Part shown: piece after piece, positions 54,771 through 63,329 of the stretch
Position numbering within the stretch: position 1 is the stretch's first letter
How the letters are laid out: the number at the start of each line of letters is the position of its first letter
Source: Candidatus Eremiobacteraceae bacterium
Lineage (GTDB): Bacteria > Vulcanimicrobiota > Vulcanimicrobiia > Eremiobacterales > Eremiobacteraceae
NCBI GenBank assembly: GCA_035295225.1
Contig: DATGJI010000023.1
Location: forward strand, 114,078-178,077
Length of the DNA: 64,000 nucleotides
Direction of reading: 5' to 3'
Translations under genes and position numbers: made by a program
The notes under the pieces: generated by a model
Database searches by the model: none
The model's input: the letters and a program-made list of their open reading frames with translations, nothing else
Told to the model about the DNA's origin: nothing

Positions 54771-55820
54771 GTGCGCATACGCCCCCTCGTCCTCAGCGCG
54801 GTCGCTGTCGCGGCCGTGGCACTCATCGCGCTATTTGGCACAGCGATCGTCCGCGCCGATGCCCAGCTCGTCGGCGCCGGCTCGTCGTTCGATTATCCGT
54901 TCTTCTCGCGCGCGTTCTACCAGTATTCGCAAGTCCACACGGACGTCTCTGTAGACTACCAGAGCATCGGCTCCGGCGCGGGCATCCAGCAGTTCACCGC
55001 CAAAACGGTCGACTTCGGCGCTAGTGACGTGCCGATGAACTCGAAGGAATTGGCCGCCGCCAACGCATCGAACGGCGCGGTCGTTCAAGTGCCGGTCGCG
55101 CTCGGCGGGGTCGTCATCGCCTACAACGTGCCGGGAGCACCGGCGAATCTCCATCTCACACCCGACGCGCTCGTCGCCATCTTCGAGGGCAAGATCTCGA
55201 ACTGGAACGACAAGGCGCTGGCAGCGCTCAATCCAGGGTCGAATCTGCCGAACCTGCCGATCGTCACGGTGCACCGCGCCGACGGAAGCGGCACCACATA
55301 CATCTTCACCGACTATCTAAGCCGCGTCAGCTCGGCATGGAATTCGAGCGTCGGCACAAGCAAGACGGTGAGCTGGCCGGCCGCGGCTGCATCGCTTGGT
55401 GCAAAAGGCAATGAAGGCGTCGCCGGGCAGGTCCGCAACAATCCGGGCGCCATCGGCTACGTCGAACTCGCGTACGCGCTCGAGAACGGCATGACATACG
55501 CCGCGATCCAAAACAAGAGCGGTAGATTCGTCTCTCCGACGCTCGACAGCGTTCGCGCAGCCGCCGCCCAAAAGCCCAACGTGAACCCGACCGATTTCTC
55601 GATCGTCGATCAGCAAGGCGCTTCGAGCTATCCGATCTGCGGTTACTCGTGGGTCATGCTCTGGAAGACCCAGCCGGACGCCGGTCGCGGACACGCGCTG
55701 GTCGATCTGTTCAATTGGGTGGTGAGCTCGGGACAGACATACGCGAAAAACGTGCACTACGTGCCGCTGCCCTCAAACGTCCAAAACGGTGCCCGCCAAG
55801 CGCTAGCGACCATCCATTAG
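54771..55820 (+). CDS. pstS: Phosphate-binding periplasmic protein PstS
   Basis: Captures phosphate for the Pst transporter. 349 residues from GTG 54771. An uncleaved-type N-terminal hydrophobic segment (LVLSAVAVAAVALIALFGTAIV) is followed by ADAQLVGAGSSFDYPFFSRAF. Phosphate ligands lie in GAGSSF, IGSGAGIQQF, GASDVPM and DGSGTTYIFTDYL. No lipobox Cys, so it is likely soluble in the periplasm, as in proteobacteria. A hairpin separates it from pstC. Confidence 0.95.
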   Translation: MRIRPLVLSAVAVAAVALIALFGTAIVRADAQLVGAGSSFDYPFFSRAFYQYSQVHTDVSVDYQSIGSGAGIQQFTAKTVDFGASDVPMNSKELAAANASNGAVVQVPVALGGVVIAYNVPGAPANLHLTPDALVAIFEGKISNWNDKALAALNPGSNLPNLPIVTVHRADGSGTTYIFTDYLSRVSSAWNSSVGTSKTVSWPAAAASLGAKGNEGVAGQVRNNPGAIGYVELAYALENGMTYAAIQNKSGRFVSPTLDSVRAAAAQKPNVNPTDFSIVDQQGASSYPICGYSWVMLWKTQPDAGRGHALVDLFNWVVSSGQTYAKNVHYVPLPSNVQNGARQALATIH

Positions 55821-55832
55821 ACAACAAACCGC

Positions 55833-55887
55833 GACGAAAGGCGGTGCGGCAGCAGGCGACAAACCTGAGTTCCGCACCGCCTTCGTC
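55833..55887 (+). promoter_or_regulatory. Hairpin in the pstS-pstC intergenic region
   Basis: Stem GACG-AAAGGCGGTGCGG / CCGCACCGCCTT-CGTC, 16 pairs with one bulged A, loop about 22 nt. It starts 12 nt after the pstS stop and ends 18 nt before the pstC GTG. No U-tract. It could protect the pstS mRNA from 3' decay or reduce read-through, so that the binding protein is made in excess of the permease, as in other SBP operons. Confidence 0.7.
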
Positions 55888-55905
55888 ATCCGCCCAGAGA
55901 GCGTC

Positions 55906-56895
55906 GTGTCGCAGCAAACCGTCGACATCGCAACCGCCGGATTGAGACTCACGTCAACGCGATTGCGACGCGCGATATCGCCCGTCGGCGACCGCGCATT
56001 TCTCGCCACCGTCACCGGCGCCGCGTGGCTCGTGCTGCTCGTCGTGGCCGGTCTCTTCGTCGTCTTGCTCATCGCGTCGCTGCCCGCGATCAAGACAGTT
56101 CCGATCTCGTCGATCGTCAGCACCGCGTGGGATCCGACCAACGGCAAGTACGGCGTGCTTTCATTTGTGTTCGGCACGCTCGTGACGTCGGCTATCGCGC
56201 TCGCGATCGCGGGTCCGATCGGCGTCGCCTGCGCGCTCTATCTCGCGGAGCTCGCGTCGCGCCGGCTGGCGGGGCCGCTCGGCATGCTCGTGGAGCTGTT
56301 GGCGGCGGTGCCGAGCGTGGTGTACGGCTTATGGGGACTGTTCGTGCTCGCACCGATCATGCGCACGATGGTCGAGCCGTTCTTGAATAAGACTTTAGGG
56401 TTCTTGCCGCTGTTCCAAGGTCCGTTCTATGGCGTGGGAATGCTCGCCGGCGGCGTCTTGCTCTCGATCATGGTCCTTCCGACCGTCGCGGCAATATCGC
56501 GCGATGTGTTCCTTGCGGTCCCAAACGAGCAGCGCGAAGCCATGCTCGCACTCGGTGCGACCAAGTGGGAAGTGCTCGCAAAAGCGGTCCTTCCGTATGC
56601 GCGCTCCGGCGTCATCGGCGCGCTCGTGCTCGCGCTCGGCCGCGCGCTCGGCGAAGCCATGGCTGTCGTCATGGTCATCGGCAACAAGCCCGCCATCGCG
56701 GCCTCGCTTTTCGCGCCAGGCTACACGATGGCCAGCGTTCTCGCAAATGAGTTCACCGAGGCCACCGGCAGCCAGTACGTGGCGATGCTGATCGAGATCG
56801 GCTTATTGCTCTTCGTCGTCAGCCTCGTCGTCAACGTCATCGCTCGCACGTTGGTCTGGGGAGTCGCGAGCGGTTCGCGATCGCGCGCCCGATGA
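55906..56895 (+). CDS. pstC: Phosphate ABC transporter permease PstC
   Basis: 329-residue inner-membrane permease, six or seven helices. The EAA-like loop is ALGATKWEVLAKAVLPYARSGVIGALVLALGRALGEAMAVVMVIG, the PstC signature. AAVPSVVYGLWGLFVLAPIM is the conserved periplasmic region. The start is GTG 55906. The stop overlaps the pstA ATG (ATGA). Confidence 0.94.
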   Translation: MSQQTVDIATAGLRLTSTRLRRAISPVGDRAFLATVTGAAWLVLLVVAGLFVVLLIASLPAIKTVPISSIVSTAWDPTNGKYGVLSFVFGTLVTSAIALAIAGPIGVACALYLAELASRRLAGPLGMLVELLAAVPSVVYGLWGLFVLAPIMRTMVEPFLNKTLGFLPLFQGPFYGVGMLAGGVLLSIMVLPTVAAISRDVFLAVPNEQREAMLALGATKWEVLAKAVLPYARSGVIGALVLALGRALGEAMAVVMVIGNKPAIAASLFAPGYTMASVLANEFTEATGSQYVAMLIEIGLLLFVVSLVVNVIARTLVWGVASGSRSRAR

Positions 56896-57734
56896 CAAGG
56901 CTCTCGGTGCGGCGCGCATACAGCGGATTCATGGTGGTCGTCGCGGGCTTGTGCACGGTGCTCGCCGCCGGCGTTCTTGCGGCGGTCATCTTCTACGTCG
57001 TCGAAAACGGCGCCGGCGCGCTGAGGCCATCGTTCTTCACGAAACTTCCTGCGCCGATCGGCATCCCTGGAGGCGGAATCGCAAATGCGATCGCGGGCTC
57101 CGCGCTCGTGATCGCGATGGCATCGATCGCCGCGATTCCGATCGGCGTCCTTGCCGGGATATATCTCGCGCTCTACGGCCGCGGAAAGACCGCCACCGCC
57201 GTGCGTTTCTTGAGCGACGTGCTGACGGGCGTTCCATCTATCGCGATCGGCGTCTTCGCGTATGCGCTCGTCGTGCTGCCGAGCAGACATTTTTCGGCCC
57301 TTTCCGCATCGGTTGCGCTTGCCATCATCATGCTGCCGATCATCGTCCGCACGACCGAGGAAGCGGTCAGGTTGGTGCCGCACTCGATCCGCGAAGGGGC
57401 GCTCGCGCTCGGCATCCCAACGTGGAAAGCCGTACTCCTCGTGACGCTGCCGTGCGCTCGAGCGGGTATCGTCACGGGAACGCTGCTCGCAATCGCTCGC
57501 GTGGCGGGCGAGTCCGCGCCGTTGCTCTTCACCGCTTTCGGCAGCTTGTTCTGGGGCCGCGGGGTCAACTCGCCCACGGCGGCGCTGCCGCTCGTGATCT
57601 TCCAATATGCGATCTCACCCTACAAGGACTGGCAGCAATTCGCATGGGGCGGCGCGCTCGTACTGATCATCTTCGTCTTCCTGTTGAACCTTGCCGCGCG
57701 ACTTGCGCTGCCGTCGAGGATGCCAAGCCGATGA
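56892..57734 (+). CDS. pstA: Phosphate ABC transporter permease PstA
   Basis: 280 residues, six helices. The EAA loop [48 protein letters not shown] is typical of Pst[34 protein letters not shown] is the conserved start of the core. It overlaps pstC by 4 nt. A 9-codon frame (57731-57760) links its stop to the pstB ATG with ATGA overlaps at both ends. Confidence 0.94.
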   Translation: MTRLSVRRAYSGFMVVVAGLCTVLAAGVLAAVIFYVVENGAGALRPSFFTKLPAPIGIPGGGIANAIAGSALVIAMASIAAIPIGVLAGIYLALYGRGKTATAVRFLSDVLTGVPSIAIGVFAYALVVLPSRHFSALSASVALAIIMLPIIVRTTEEAVRLVPHSIREGALALGIPTWKAVLLVTLPCARAGIVTGTLLAIARVAGESAPLLFTAFGSLFWGRGVNSPTAALPLVIFQYAISPYKDWQQFAWGGALVLIIFVFLLNLAARLALPSRMPSR

Positions 57735-57756
57735 CGCGACCGCTTGTCGAGGCCGC

Positions 57757-58533
57757 ATGACGGTCGATCTTCGAACGCAGTCGCTCAGCGCGTACTACGG
57801 CAAGCATCTTGCCGTCCGCGACATCACGATCAACTTCGAGAAGAACGCGATCACGGCGCTCATCGGTCCGTCCGGCTGCGGCAAGTCGACGCTCTTGCGC
57901 TGCCTGAACCGCATGCATGAGGTCATCGCAAATACGCGAGTCGAAGGGCAAGTCGTTCTCGACGGCGAGAATCTCTACGACCCCGGCGTCGATCCCACAG
58001 CGTTGCGCCGCCGCATCGGCATGGTCTTCCAACGCGCGAATCCGTTCCCCACGATGACCATCAAAGACAACGTGGTCGCGGGCGTGCGCCTCGCCGGCGA
58101 AGTGAGGGATCGCGCCGACCTCGATGCGATCGCCGAGAAAAGTCTGCGCCAGGCCGCGCTTTGGGATGAAGTCAAGGACAAGCTGAATCAATCCGGCACA
58201 TCGCTTTCGGGCGGTCAGCAGCAGCGGCTCTGCATCGCACGAGCCCTCGCCGTCGAACCAGAAGTGCTCTTGATGGATGAACCGGCGTCGGCCCTTGATC
58301 CGATCTCGACGATGAAGATCGAAGAGCTTATGCGCGATCTCAAGAAGACGTACACGATCGTCATCGTCACGCACAACATGCAGCAAGCGGCGCGCTGTTC
58401 GGACTATACCGGCTTCATGCTGGCAGGGGAGGCGACACCCGGCGAACTCGTGGAGTTCGGCGATTCATCGTCGATCTTCACCACGCCCAAGGATCCGCGG
58501 ACGGAAGACTATATCACCGGACGTTTTGGCTAG
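57757..58533 (+). CDS. pstB: Phosphate ABC transporter ATP-binding protein PstB
   Basis: 258-residue ATPase of the phosphate importer. All nucleotide motifs are intact: Walker [20 protein letters not shown]-loop Q92 ([10 protein letters not shown]), signature [15 protein letters not shown] (150-), Walker [14 protein letters not shown] and H206 ([18 protein letters not shown]). It is the reference for the altered paralog at 62540. ATG 57757 chosen over a longer upstream frame that overlaps pstA. Confidence 0.95.
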   Translation: MTVDLRTQSLSAYYGKHLAVRDITINFEKNAITALIGPSGCGKSTLLRCLNRMHEVIANTRVEGQVVLDGENLYDPGVDPTALRRRIGMVFQRANPFPTMTIKDNVVAGVRLAGEVRDRADLDAIAEKSLRQAALWDEVKDKLNQSGTSLSGGQQQRLCIARALAVEPEVLLMDEPASALDPISTMKIEELMRDLKKTYTIVIVTHNMQQAARCSDYTGFMLAGEATPGELVEFGDSSSIFTTPKDPRTEDYITGRFG

Positions 58534-58560
58534 GGCCATTCATAAGGGGAGAGACCGATC

Positions 58561-60972
58561 GTGAAGATGCGTGTGTTCGCCATGGCGGCGCTTGTGGCGG
58601 CGATCTCTTTGATGGGCAGCGCCGCGCAAGCATTCGGGCTGCTGCCTGACGGCCGTTCGGTGACGCCGACCGGATTCACCATCCCGGTCGAAGGTTTCGC
58701 CACGTCGGCGGCCATGTCGCCCGATGGCCAATGGATCGCGGTGCTCTCGCAGGACGGGAATGCGATCGACGTGATCGCGACCGGCGAAGATGCAAGGCAA
58801 GTGGACCGGCTCGCCGCACCGTTTGCATCGGGCATGACGTGGACGAGCGACGGACTTTACGTCACCCGCGGCTTCACGGGAATGATCTCACGCTATCGGT
58901 ACGATTCGGCGGCTTCCGTCGACGGGCCGGCGTTCACCAAGCGTGCCGACCTTCATCTCGGCGGCCTGCTCAACGGCATCGTGGAAGATCCGTCGTCGCA
59001 CCATATCGTCGTCGCGCGCACTGCGCTGCAAGAGGTCGACGTGGTCAGCGACGCGAGCGGAGCGGTGCTCGGTCGCCTGAAGGCAAGCGGCCAGCCGTTC
59101 TCAGTCGCCCTGACGGGCGGCCGCATCATCGCCACGCTCTACGACAGCGATCACATAGATGTCTGGTCGGGCGGTGCCGCGACGCCGACGCACGTTCCCA
59201 CAGGCGCGCACCCCACCGCGCTGCTCGTCGCGGGGCAGCATGCGTTCGTCGCCGACGCCGACGGCTCCGACGTCGCGGAGGTCGATCTCGCGACGCTTGC
59301 GGTGACACGACACGTCGACCTTTCCCTTGCGCCGCTGCCGCCCGCGGGTCAGACTCCCTCAGGCATGGCGGTTTCGGCCGATGGCCGTGACTTGTTCGTC
59401 GCGGAATCTGGTTTCAACGATGTCGCAGTGGTGGACCGCACGAGCGGAAAAGTGCTCGGCAGAATTCCGACCGGCTGGTATCCGATGGCGGTGATCTCGA
59501 AAACTTCGTCGACCATCGACGACGACCCGCGCCCGAAGCAACAGCTCTGGATCGTGAGCGCCAACGGCCTTGGAACGCAGCCCGATCCCGGATCTGAATG
59601 GAACGGCTGGTATACGGGCTTCCTCCAACACCTGCTCTTCGAGCCGGCTCGTCTTCCGGAATGGACCGCGCAAGTCGCAGCAGACAACCACTTCGCGGTG
59701 GCCCAGCCCGCAGCCGACCAACTGCCGCCGATCAAACACGTCGTGTTCATCGTGCGCGAGAACAAGCATTTCGACGAAGAGTTCGGCGACGAGCCCACGG
59801 CCGACGCGGATCCCGCGCTCTTGCTGTACGGCCGCCGTTTCACGCCCAACGCGCACGCGCTTGCCGAACGCTACACGCTCTTCGACAATTTCATGGGCAA
59901 TGGTCAAGCGAGCATCTACGGACATTCGTGGACGACGCAGGGCATGGTCAACGACTACCATGTGCGCAACGCGCACACGCCGGACGACCCGGCATCGAAA
60001 ACCGACCAGCGCGTGCCCTACTCCATCTGGCCGTACGCCGAGATGGGTGAAGATCGAGTGCCGGTCGCCACGATGGACTTCGACTGGTATAAAGATCGAA
60101 GTCAACTCCCAAGCGGACCGCGCGTCGACGTCAGCGCGATATTCGGCCCCAATGGAGAGCTGATCGACGGATTCCAGCGCAAGGGCGTTTCGTATCGCGT
60201 ATACGGCGAGCAGATGACCGTCGTACGCGGCGGGAACATTGCGCCAGGTCTTGCCGCTAACGCTGACCGCGAATACCCCGGCGCGCACATAGACTTCGCG
60301 GTCTCCGATACCCATCGCGCGGAGTTGTTTCTCGCCGACGTGAAAGCGCACGGCTTGGCCGCGTACTCGTACTTGACGCTTCCGACCGATCACACCGCAG
60401 GCACGAAAGCCGGCTTTTACACGCCCGCGTCGTACGTCGCGAACAACGATGCGGCGCTCGGACTCATCATCGACGGACTGTCGCACATGCCCGAATGGCG
60501 CGATACCGTCGTCTTTGTCACGACCGACGATCCGCAAGGAAGCGGCGATCACGTGGATTCGCACCGGCAGCCGGCGTTCGTCATGGGACCGTACGTGCGC
60601 AAGAGCTTCGTGGACCATACGCATTACAGCATTCCGTCGATCCTGCGCACGGTGGAAGTGCTCTTCGGCATCGATCCGCTGAATTTGTACGACGCCGAGG
60701 CGCCGCCGATGCTCGATGCGTTCTCGATGACGCCCGACGTCGAGACGTATGCCGCGATACCTGCGAACATCCCGATGACGAAGAATCCCGGGAAGGCGGT
60801 CAGCATGGCCTTCGTGCTGGACGGGCCCGATTCGGCACTCATACCGGACCAGGAGTGGCGCTCGATAAAAGGCGACGCCTCGCTTGCCGCGCATCTCGCG
60901 TACTTGCGTCAACTCGGATTCGTTCGCGTGGCCGAAGCGAGTGACGACCGCGACACCGGAGGCAAGCGCTAG
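58561..60972 (+). CDS. Secreted two-domain protein: YncE-like propeller plus phosphoesterase
   Basis: 803 residues from GTG 58561. Signal peptide VFAMAALVAAISLMGSAAQA. Residues about 40-340 form a YVTN/YncE-like beta-propeller (MSPDGQWIAVLSQDGNAIDVIATG, GMAVSADGRDLFVAESGFNDVAVVD). Residues about 390-740 are an alkaline phosphatase-superfamily/phospholipase C-type phosphoesterase: VFIVRENKHFDEEFGD, YGHSWTTQGMVNDY, VFVTTDDPQGSGDHVDSHRQP. Placed 27 nt after pstB, it probably releases phosphate outside the cytoplasm under Pho control. The exact substrate is unknown. Confidence 0.85.
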   Translation: MKMRVFAMAALVAAISLMGSAAQAFGLLPDGRSVTPTGFTIPVEGFATSAAMSPDGQWIAVLSQDGNAIDVIATGEDARQVDRLAAPFASGMTWTSDGLYVTRGFTGMISRYRYDSAASVDGPAFTKRADLHLGGLLNGIVEDPSSHHIVVARTALQEVDVVSDASGAVLGRLKASGQPFSVALTGGRIIATLYDSDHIDVWSGGAATPTHVPTGAHPTALLVAGQHAFVADADGSDVAEVDLATLAVTRHVDLSLAPLPPAGQTPSGMAVSADGRDLFVAESGFNDVAVVDRTSGKVLGRIPTGWYPMAVISKTSSTIDDDPRPKQQLWIVSANGLGTQPDPGSEWNGWYTGFLQHLLFEPARLPEWTAQVAADNHFAVAQPAADQLPPIKHVVFIVRENKHFDEEFGDEPTADADPALLLYGRRFTPNAHALAERYTLFDNFMGNGQASIYGHSWTTQGMVNDYHVRNAHTPDDPASKTDQRVPYSIWPYAEMGEDRVPVATMDFDWYKDRSQLPSGPRVDVSAIFGPNGELIDGFQRKGVSYRVYGEQMTVVRGGNIAPGLAANADREYPGAHIDFAVSDTHRAELFLADVKAHGLAAYSYLTLPTDHTAGTKAGFYTPASYVANNDAALGLIIDGLSHMPEWRDTVVFVTTDDPQGSGDHVDSHRQPAFVMGPYVRKSFVDHTHYSIPSILRTVEVLFGIDPLNLYDAEAPPMLDAFSMTPDVETYAAIPANIPMTKNPGKAVSMAFVLDGPDSALIPDQEWRSIKGDASLAAHLAYLRQLGFVRVAEASDDRDTGGKR

Positions 60973-61029
60973 CGCCGGGCCAGACGCGCACAAGGGTCCC
61001 CCGAGGAATCGCGCCGAACGCCGAAAGGC

Positions 61030-61845
61030 ATGACCGGATTGGCGGAACGGCTCACCATCACGTCGGGCCGTCTGTGCGCATGGCTCGTCGTCTGCGCGCC
61101 GGTATCGGTCGTCGCAGTCATCGCCTATGCCGCGATGCAAGTGCGCGACCGGCCCGCCGACATCTCGTACGTCGCGCCGATCGCGATGACGCTCGTCATC
61201 GCCGCGGTCGCCGCAGCGGTCGGGGGCGGGCTCGGCGGAGTTCTCGCGTTCGCCAGTGCAGAGTTCGGCCAACCGCGCCTCGCGCGCGTCGTCCGGATGT
61301 GCGTCGCGTGCGTGCGCTCCGTGCCGCCCCTCGTTCTCGGCTGGCTCGCGTGGCTCATCATCATGCCGACCGCGTACTCGCTCGGCGCAAAAACGCCGCC
61401 GCAGATGTGGGAGCTCGTCGCCGCGGCGATCGTGGTCCTCGCCACGCTGATCGTGCCGCCGGCATTCGGCGCGGTGTTGCACGCTCTCGATCGCGTGCCG
61501 GCGGAAACCCGCGCCGCCGCCGCCGCATCGGGCGCGAATAGGGCGCAGGTGGCATTGCAAGTCCTCGTTCCGCTCGTGGAGCGGACGTTGTGGGCTGCGA
61601 TTGCGATGGGATTTGCCCGCGCAGCGGGTGAGGCGACGGCGGTGACGCTCGTCTTTGTCGCCGGCGCCTTCTATCAATGGCCGCTCGCAGGGGTAGCGCT
61701 CGGAACAAGCCTTGCGGGCGCGCACGGTGCCGGAGATCTGATCTCGCTAGGCCAGGCTGCCGCCGCCGGGCTCGTGCTGACCTCATTTGGATTTATCGCG
61801 GTCATCGTCGCCAACCGCTTCGATCGGCGGATCGCATGGGCGTAA
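61030..61845 (+). CDS. PstC-like permease of a second, divergent Pst module
   Basis: 271 residues, about six helices, shorter than PstC. The EAA-type loop is AAAAASGANRAQVALQVLVPLVERTLWAAIAMGFARAAGEATAVTLVFVAG, clearly homologous to PstC (ALGRALGEAMAVVMVIG) but diverged. ACVRSVPPLVLGWLAWLIIMP corresponds to the PSVVYGLWG region. No second substrate-binding protein is present. It overlaps the next gene by 10 nt. Confidence 0.8.
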   Translation: MTGLAERLTITSGRLCAWLVVCAPVSVVAVIAYAAMQVRDRPADISYVAPIAMTLVIAAVAAAVGGGLGGVLAFASAEFGQPRLARVVRMCVACVRSVPPLVLGWLAWLIIMPTAYSLGAKTPPQMWELVAAAIVVLATLIVPPAFGAVLHALDRVPAETRAAAAASGANRAQVALQVLVPLVERTLWAAIAMGFARAAGEATAVTLVFVAGAFYQWPLAGVALGTSLAGAHGAGDLISLGQAAAAGLVLTSFGFIAVIVANRFDRRIAWA

Positions 61846-62543
61846 GCGGGTTTCCGGTAGGACCCTTCGACGGAACGTGGACGACGCTGTTCTCCGTCGC
61901 GATCGCTCTGCCCATCACGATGATCGTCGCGCTTCTCGCGGCGCTGACCGTCGCGGCCGAAGCGGCAGGCGCCGCGAGCTCGCTTGTCCGCTCTGCAGGC
62001 CGAAGCGCGCGCGCCGTGCCGCCGGTCGTGACCGGCTGCGCGGTCGCGGTCATCGCGGCGGCGAGCGGGGCGACAAACATCGTCGGCATCACCGTGCTCG
62101 CCCTGTTCATCGCATGCCTGCCGTCCGCTGCCGCAACGCTCGTCGAAACGTTCAATTCGCGCTACGCGCGTCGCCGGTTGTTCGCGGCCGCGGCGGCCGG
62201 CGCGTCGCCCCGCTACATCGCTCTTGCCGTGCATATCCGCGGCTCGGTGCGTTTGATCGGCGCCGTCGCACTTCGAACGGCCGCCCGAATGTGCGTCGAG
62301 ACCGCAGCGATCGTGATCGCGCTTGCGGGCGTGGCAGGCGCGTTCAGCGGCGGACCGTCACCTGCCAATGTCGAGGCGCCGTATGCGCCGTTCGCCGTCA
62401 TCCAATTCTTTGCGTCGGCCGCGCACCCCGAAGCGCCCATCATCGCATGGCGAGCGATCTCGCTCGTCGCGCTTGTCCTCGCTCTGCACGCGGCTGCGCG
62501 GCTGATCGAAGGTGAACCCCACGAATTGCGCGGGCGCGCATGA
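61836..62543 (+). CDS. PstA-like permease of the second Pst module
   Basis: 235 residues (PstA here has 280), about five or six helices. The EAA-type loop FAAAAAGASPRYIALAVHIRGSVRLIGAVALRTAARMCVETAAIVIALAG is recognisable but the [11 protein letters not shown] core of PstA has become AARMCVETAAIV. ATG 61836 lies inside the preceding gene; a longer frame is rejected. The stop overlaps the ATPase start (ATGA). Confidence 0.75.
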   Translation: MGVSGFPVGPFDGTWTTLFSVAIALPITMIVALLAALTVAAEAAGAASSLVRSAGRSARAVPPVVTGCAVAVIAAASGATNIVGITVLALFIACLPSAAATLVETFNSRYARRRLFAAAAAGASPRYIALAVHIRGSVRLIGAVALRTAARMCVETAAIVIALAGVAGAFSGGPSPANVEAPYAPFAVIQFFASAAHPEAPIIAWRAISLVALVLALHAAARLIEGEPHELRGRA

Positions 62544-63319
62544 GCGCGATGCGTTCGGCCGGGCTCGAGCCGAAGCTGGCGGTCGCGGACCTGCGGGTCT
62601 CGCGCGAAAATCTCGAAGTGCTGCGCAGCGTCTCGTTCTCGCTTCCGGCCGCGACGTCGCTCTCATTCATCGGCGCCGCCGGTTCGGGAAAGTCGGTGCT
62701 TCTCCGCGCCTTGTGCCGCCTGCTTGAACTGGATCCGCTCTGGCGCTTCTCGGGAAGCGTCATCCTCGACGGGGAAGAGATCTTGAGCTCTTCCGCCGAC
62801 GTAGCCCGCGTCCGCAGGCGCCTCGGTTTGGTCTTCCCCTCGCCCGCGCTGCTGCCGATGTCCGTCTTTGACAACGTCGTGTTCGGATTGCGGGCCATGG
62901 GAGTCCGAAGCGAGCGCGCTCTCGAAGAGGCGTACGAGCGTGCGATGCGCCGCGTCTTGCTCTGGGAACCGCTCGGCGCGCGACCCAAGAAATTGCCGGA
63001 GAGCCTGCCCCACGAAATGCGGCAGCGGATCTGCATCGCGCGCGCGATCGCGCTCGAACCGGAAGCGCTGCTGCTGGACGAACCGGCTGCCGGCCTCGAC
63101 CCGGTCGCCACGCAAGTGCTCGAAGACGTCCTGATCCGGCTGCGGCGCGAGTGCACGCTGATCGTCGCGACGAACAATCTGCAGCAAGCCGCACGGCTAT
63201 CAGACGTCACCTGTTACTTGGCCCGCGGCGAAGTGGTGGAGATCGGCGACACACCGTCGTTATTCAGCCGGCCGTCGGACCCGCGCACCGAAGACTTTCT
63301 CGCAGGGCGCATAGATTGA
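62540..63319 (+). CDS. PstB-like ATPase with altered Q-loop, signature and H-loop
   Basis: 259 residues, colinear with PstB to the last block (PRTEDFLAGRID against [12 protein letters not shown]). Walker A FIGAAGSGKSVLLRAL and Walker B ALLLDEPAAGLDP are kept. Three other key positions have changed: Q-loop Gln to P100 (LVFPSPALLP), signature LSGGQ to LPHEM (156-160), and H-loop His to N212 (ATNNLQQAARLSD). ATP binding is likely, but normal hydrolysis coupling is doubtful. It may be a regulatory or unusual transporter subunit. Confidence 0.88.
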   Translation: MSAMRSAGLEPKLAVADLRVSRENLEVLRSVSFSLPAATSLSFIGAAGSGKSVLLRALCRLLELDPLWRFSGSVILDGEEILSSSADVARVRRRLGLVFPSPALLPMSVFDNVVFGLRAMGVRSERALEEAYERAMRRVLLWEPLGARPKKLPESLPHEMRQRICIARAIALEPEALLLDEPAAGLDPVATQVLEDVLIRLRRECTLIVATNNLQQAARLSDVTCYLARGEVVEIGDTPSLFSRPSDPRTEDFLAGRID

Positions 63320-63329
63320 GGAGCGATCA

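Noticed and set aside
59359..61725. A 788-codon open frame on the minus strand opposite the phosphoesterase
   Set aside because: It is antisense to a well-recognised gene, is Arg/His/Asp-rich with no family motif, and is what third-position GC bias produces.
61030..63319. Treating the second Pst module as pseudogenes
   Set aside because: All three frames are open, overlap by 4-10 nt and keep Walker A and B, so active selection for some function is more likely.
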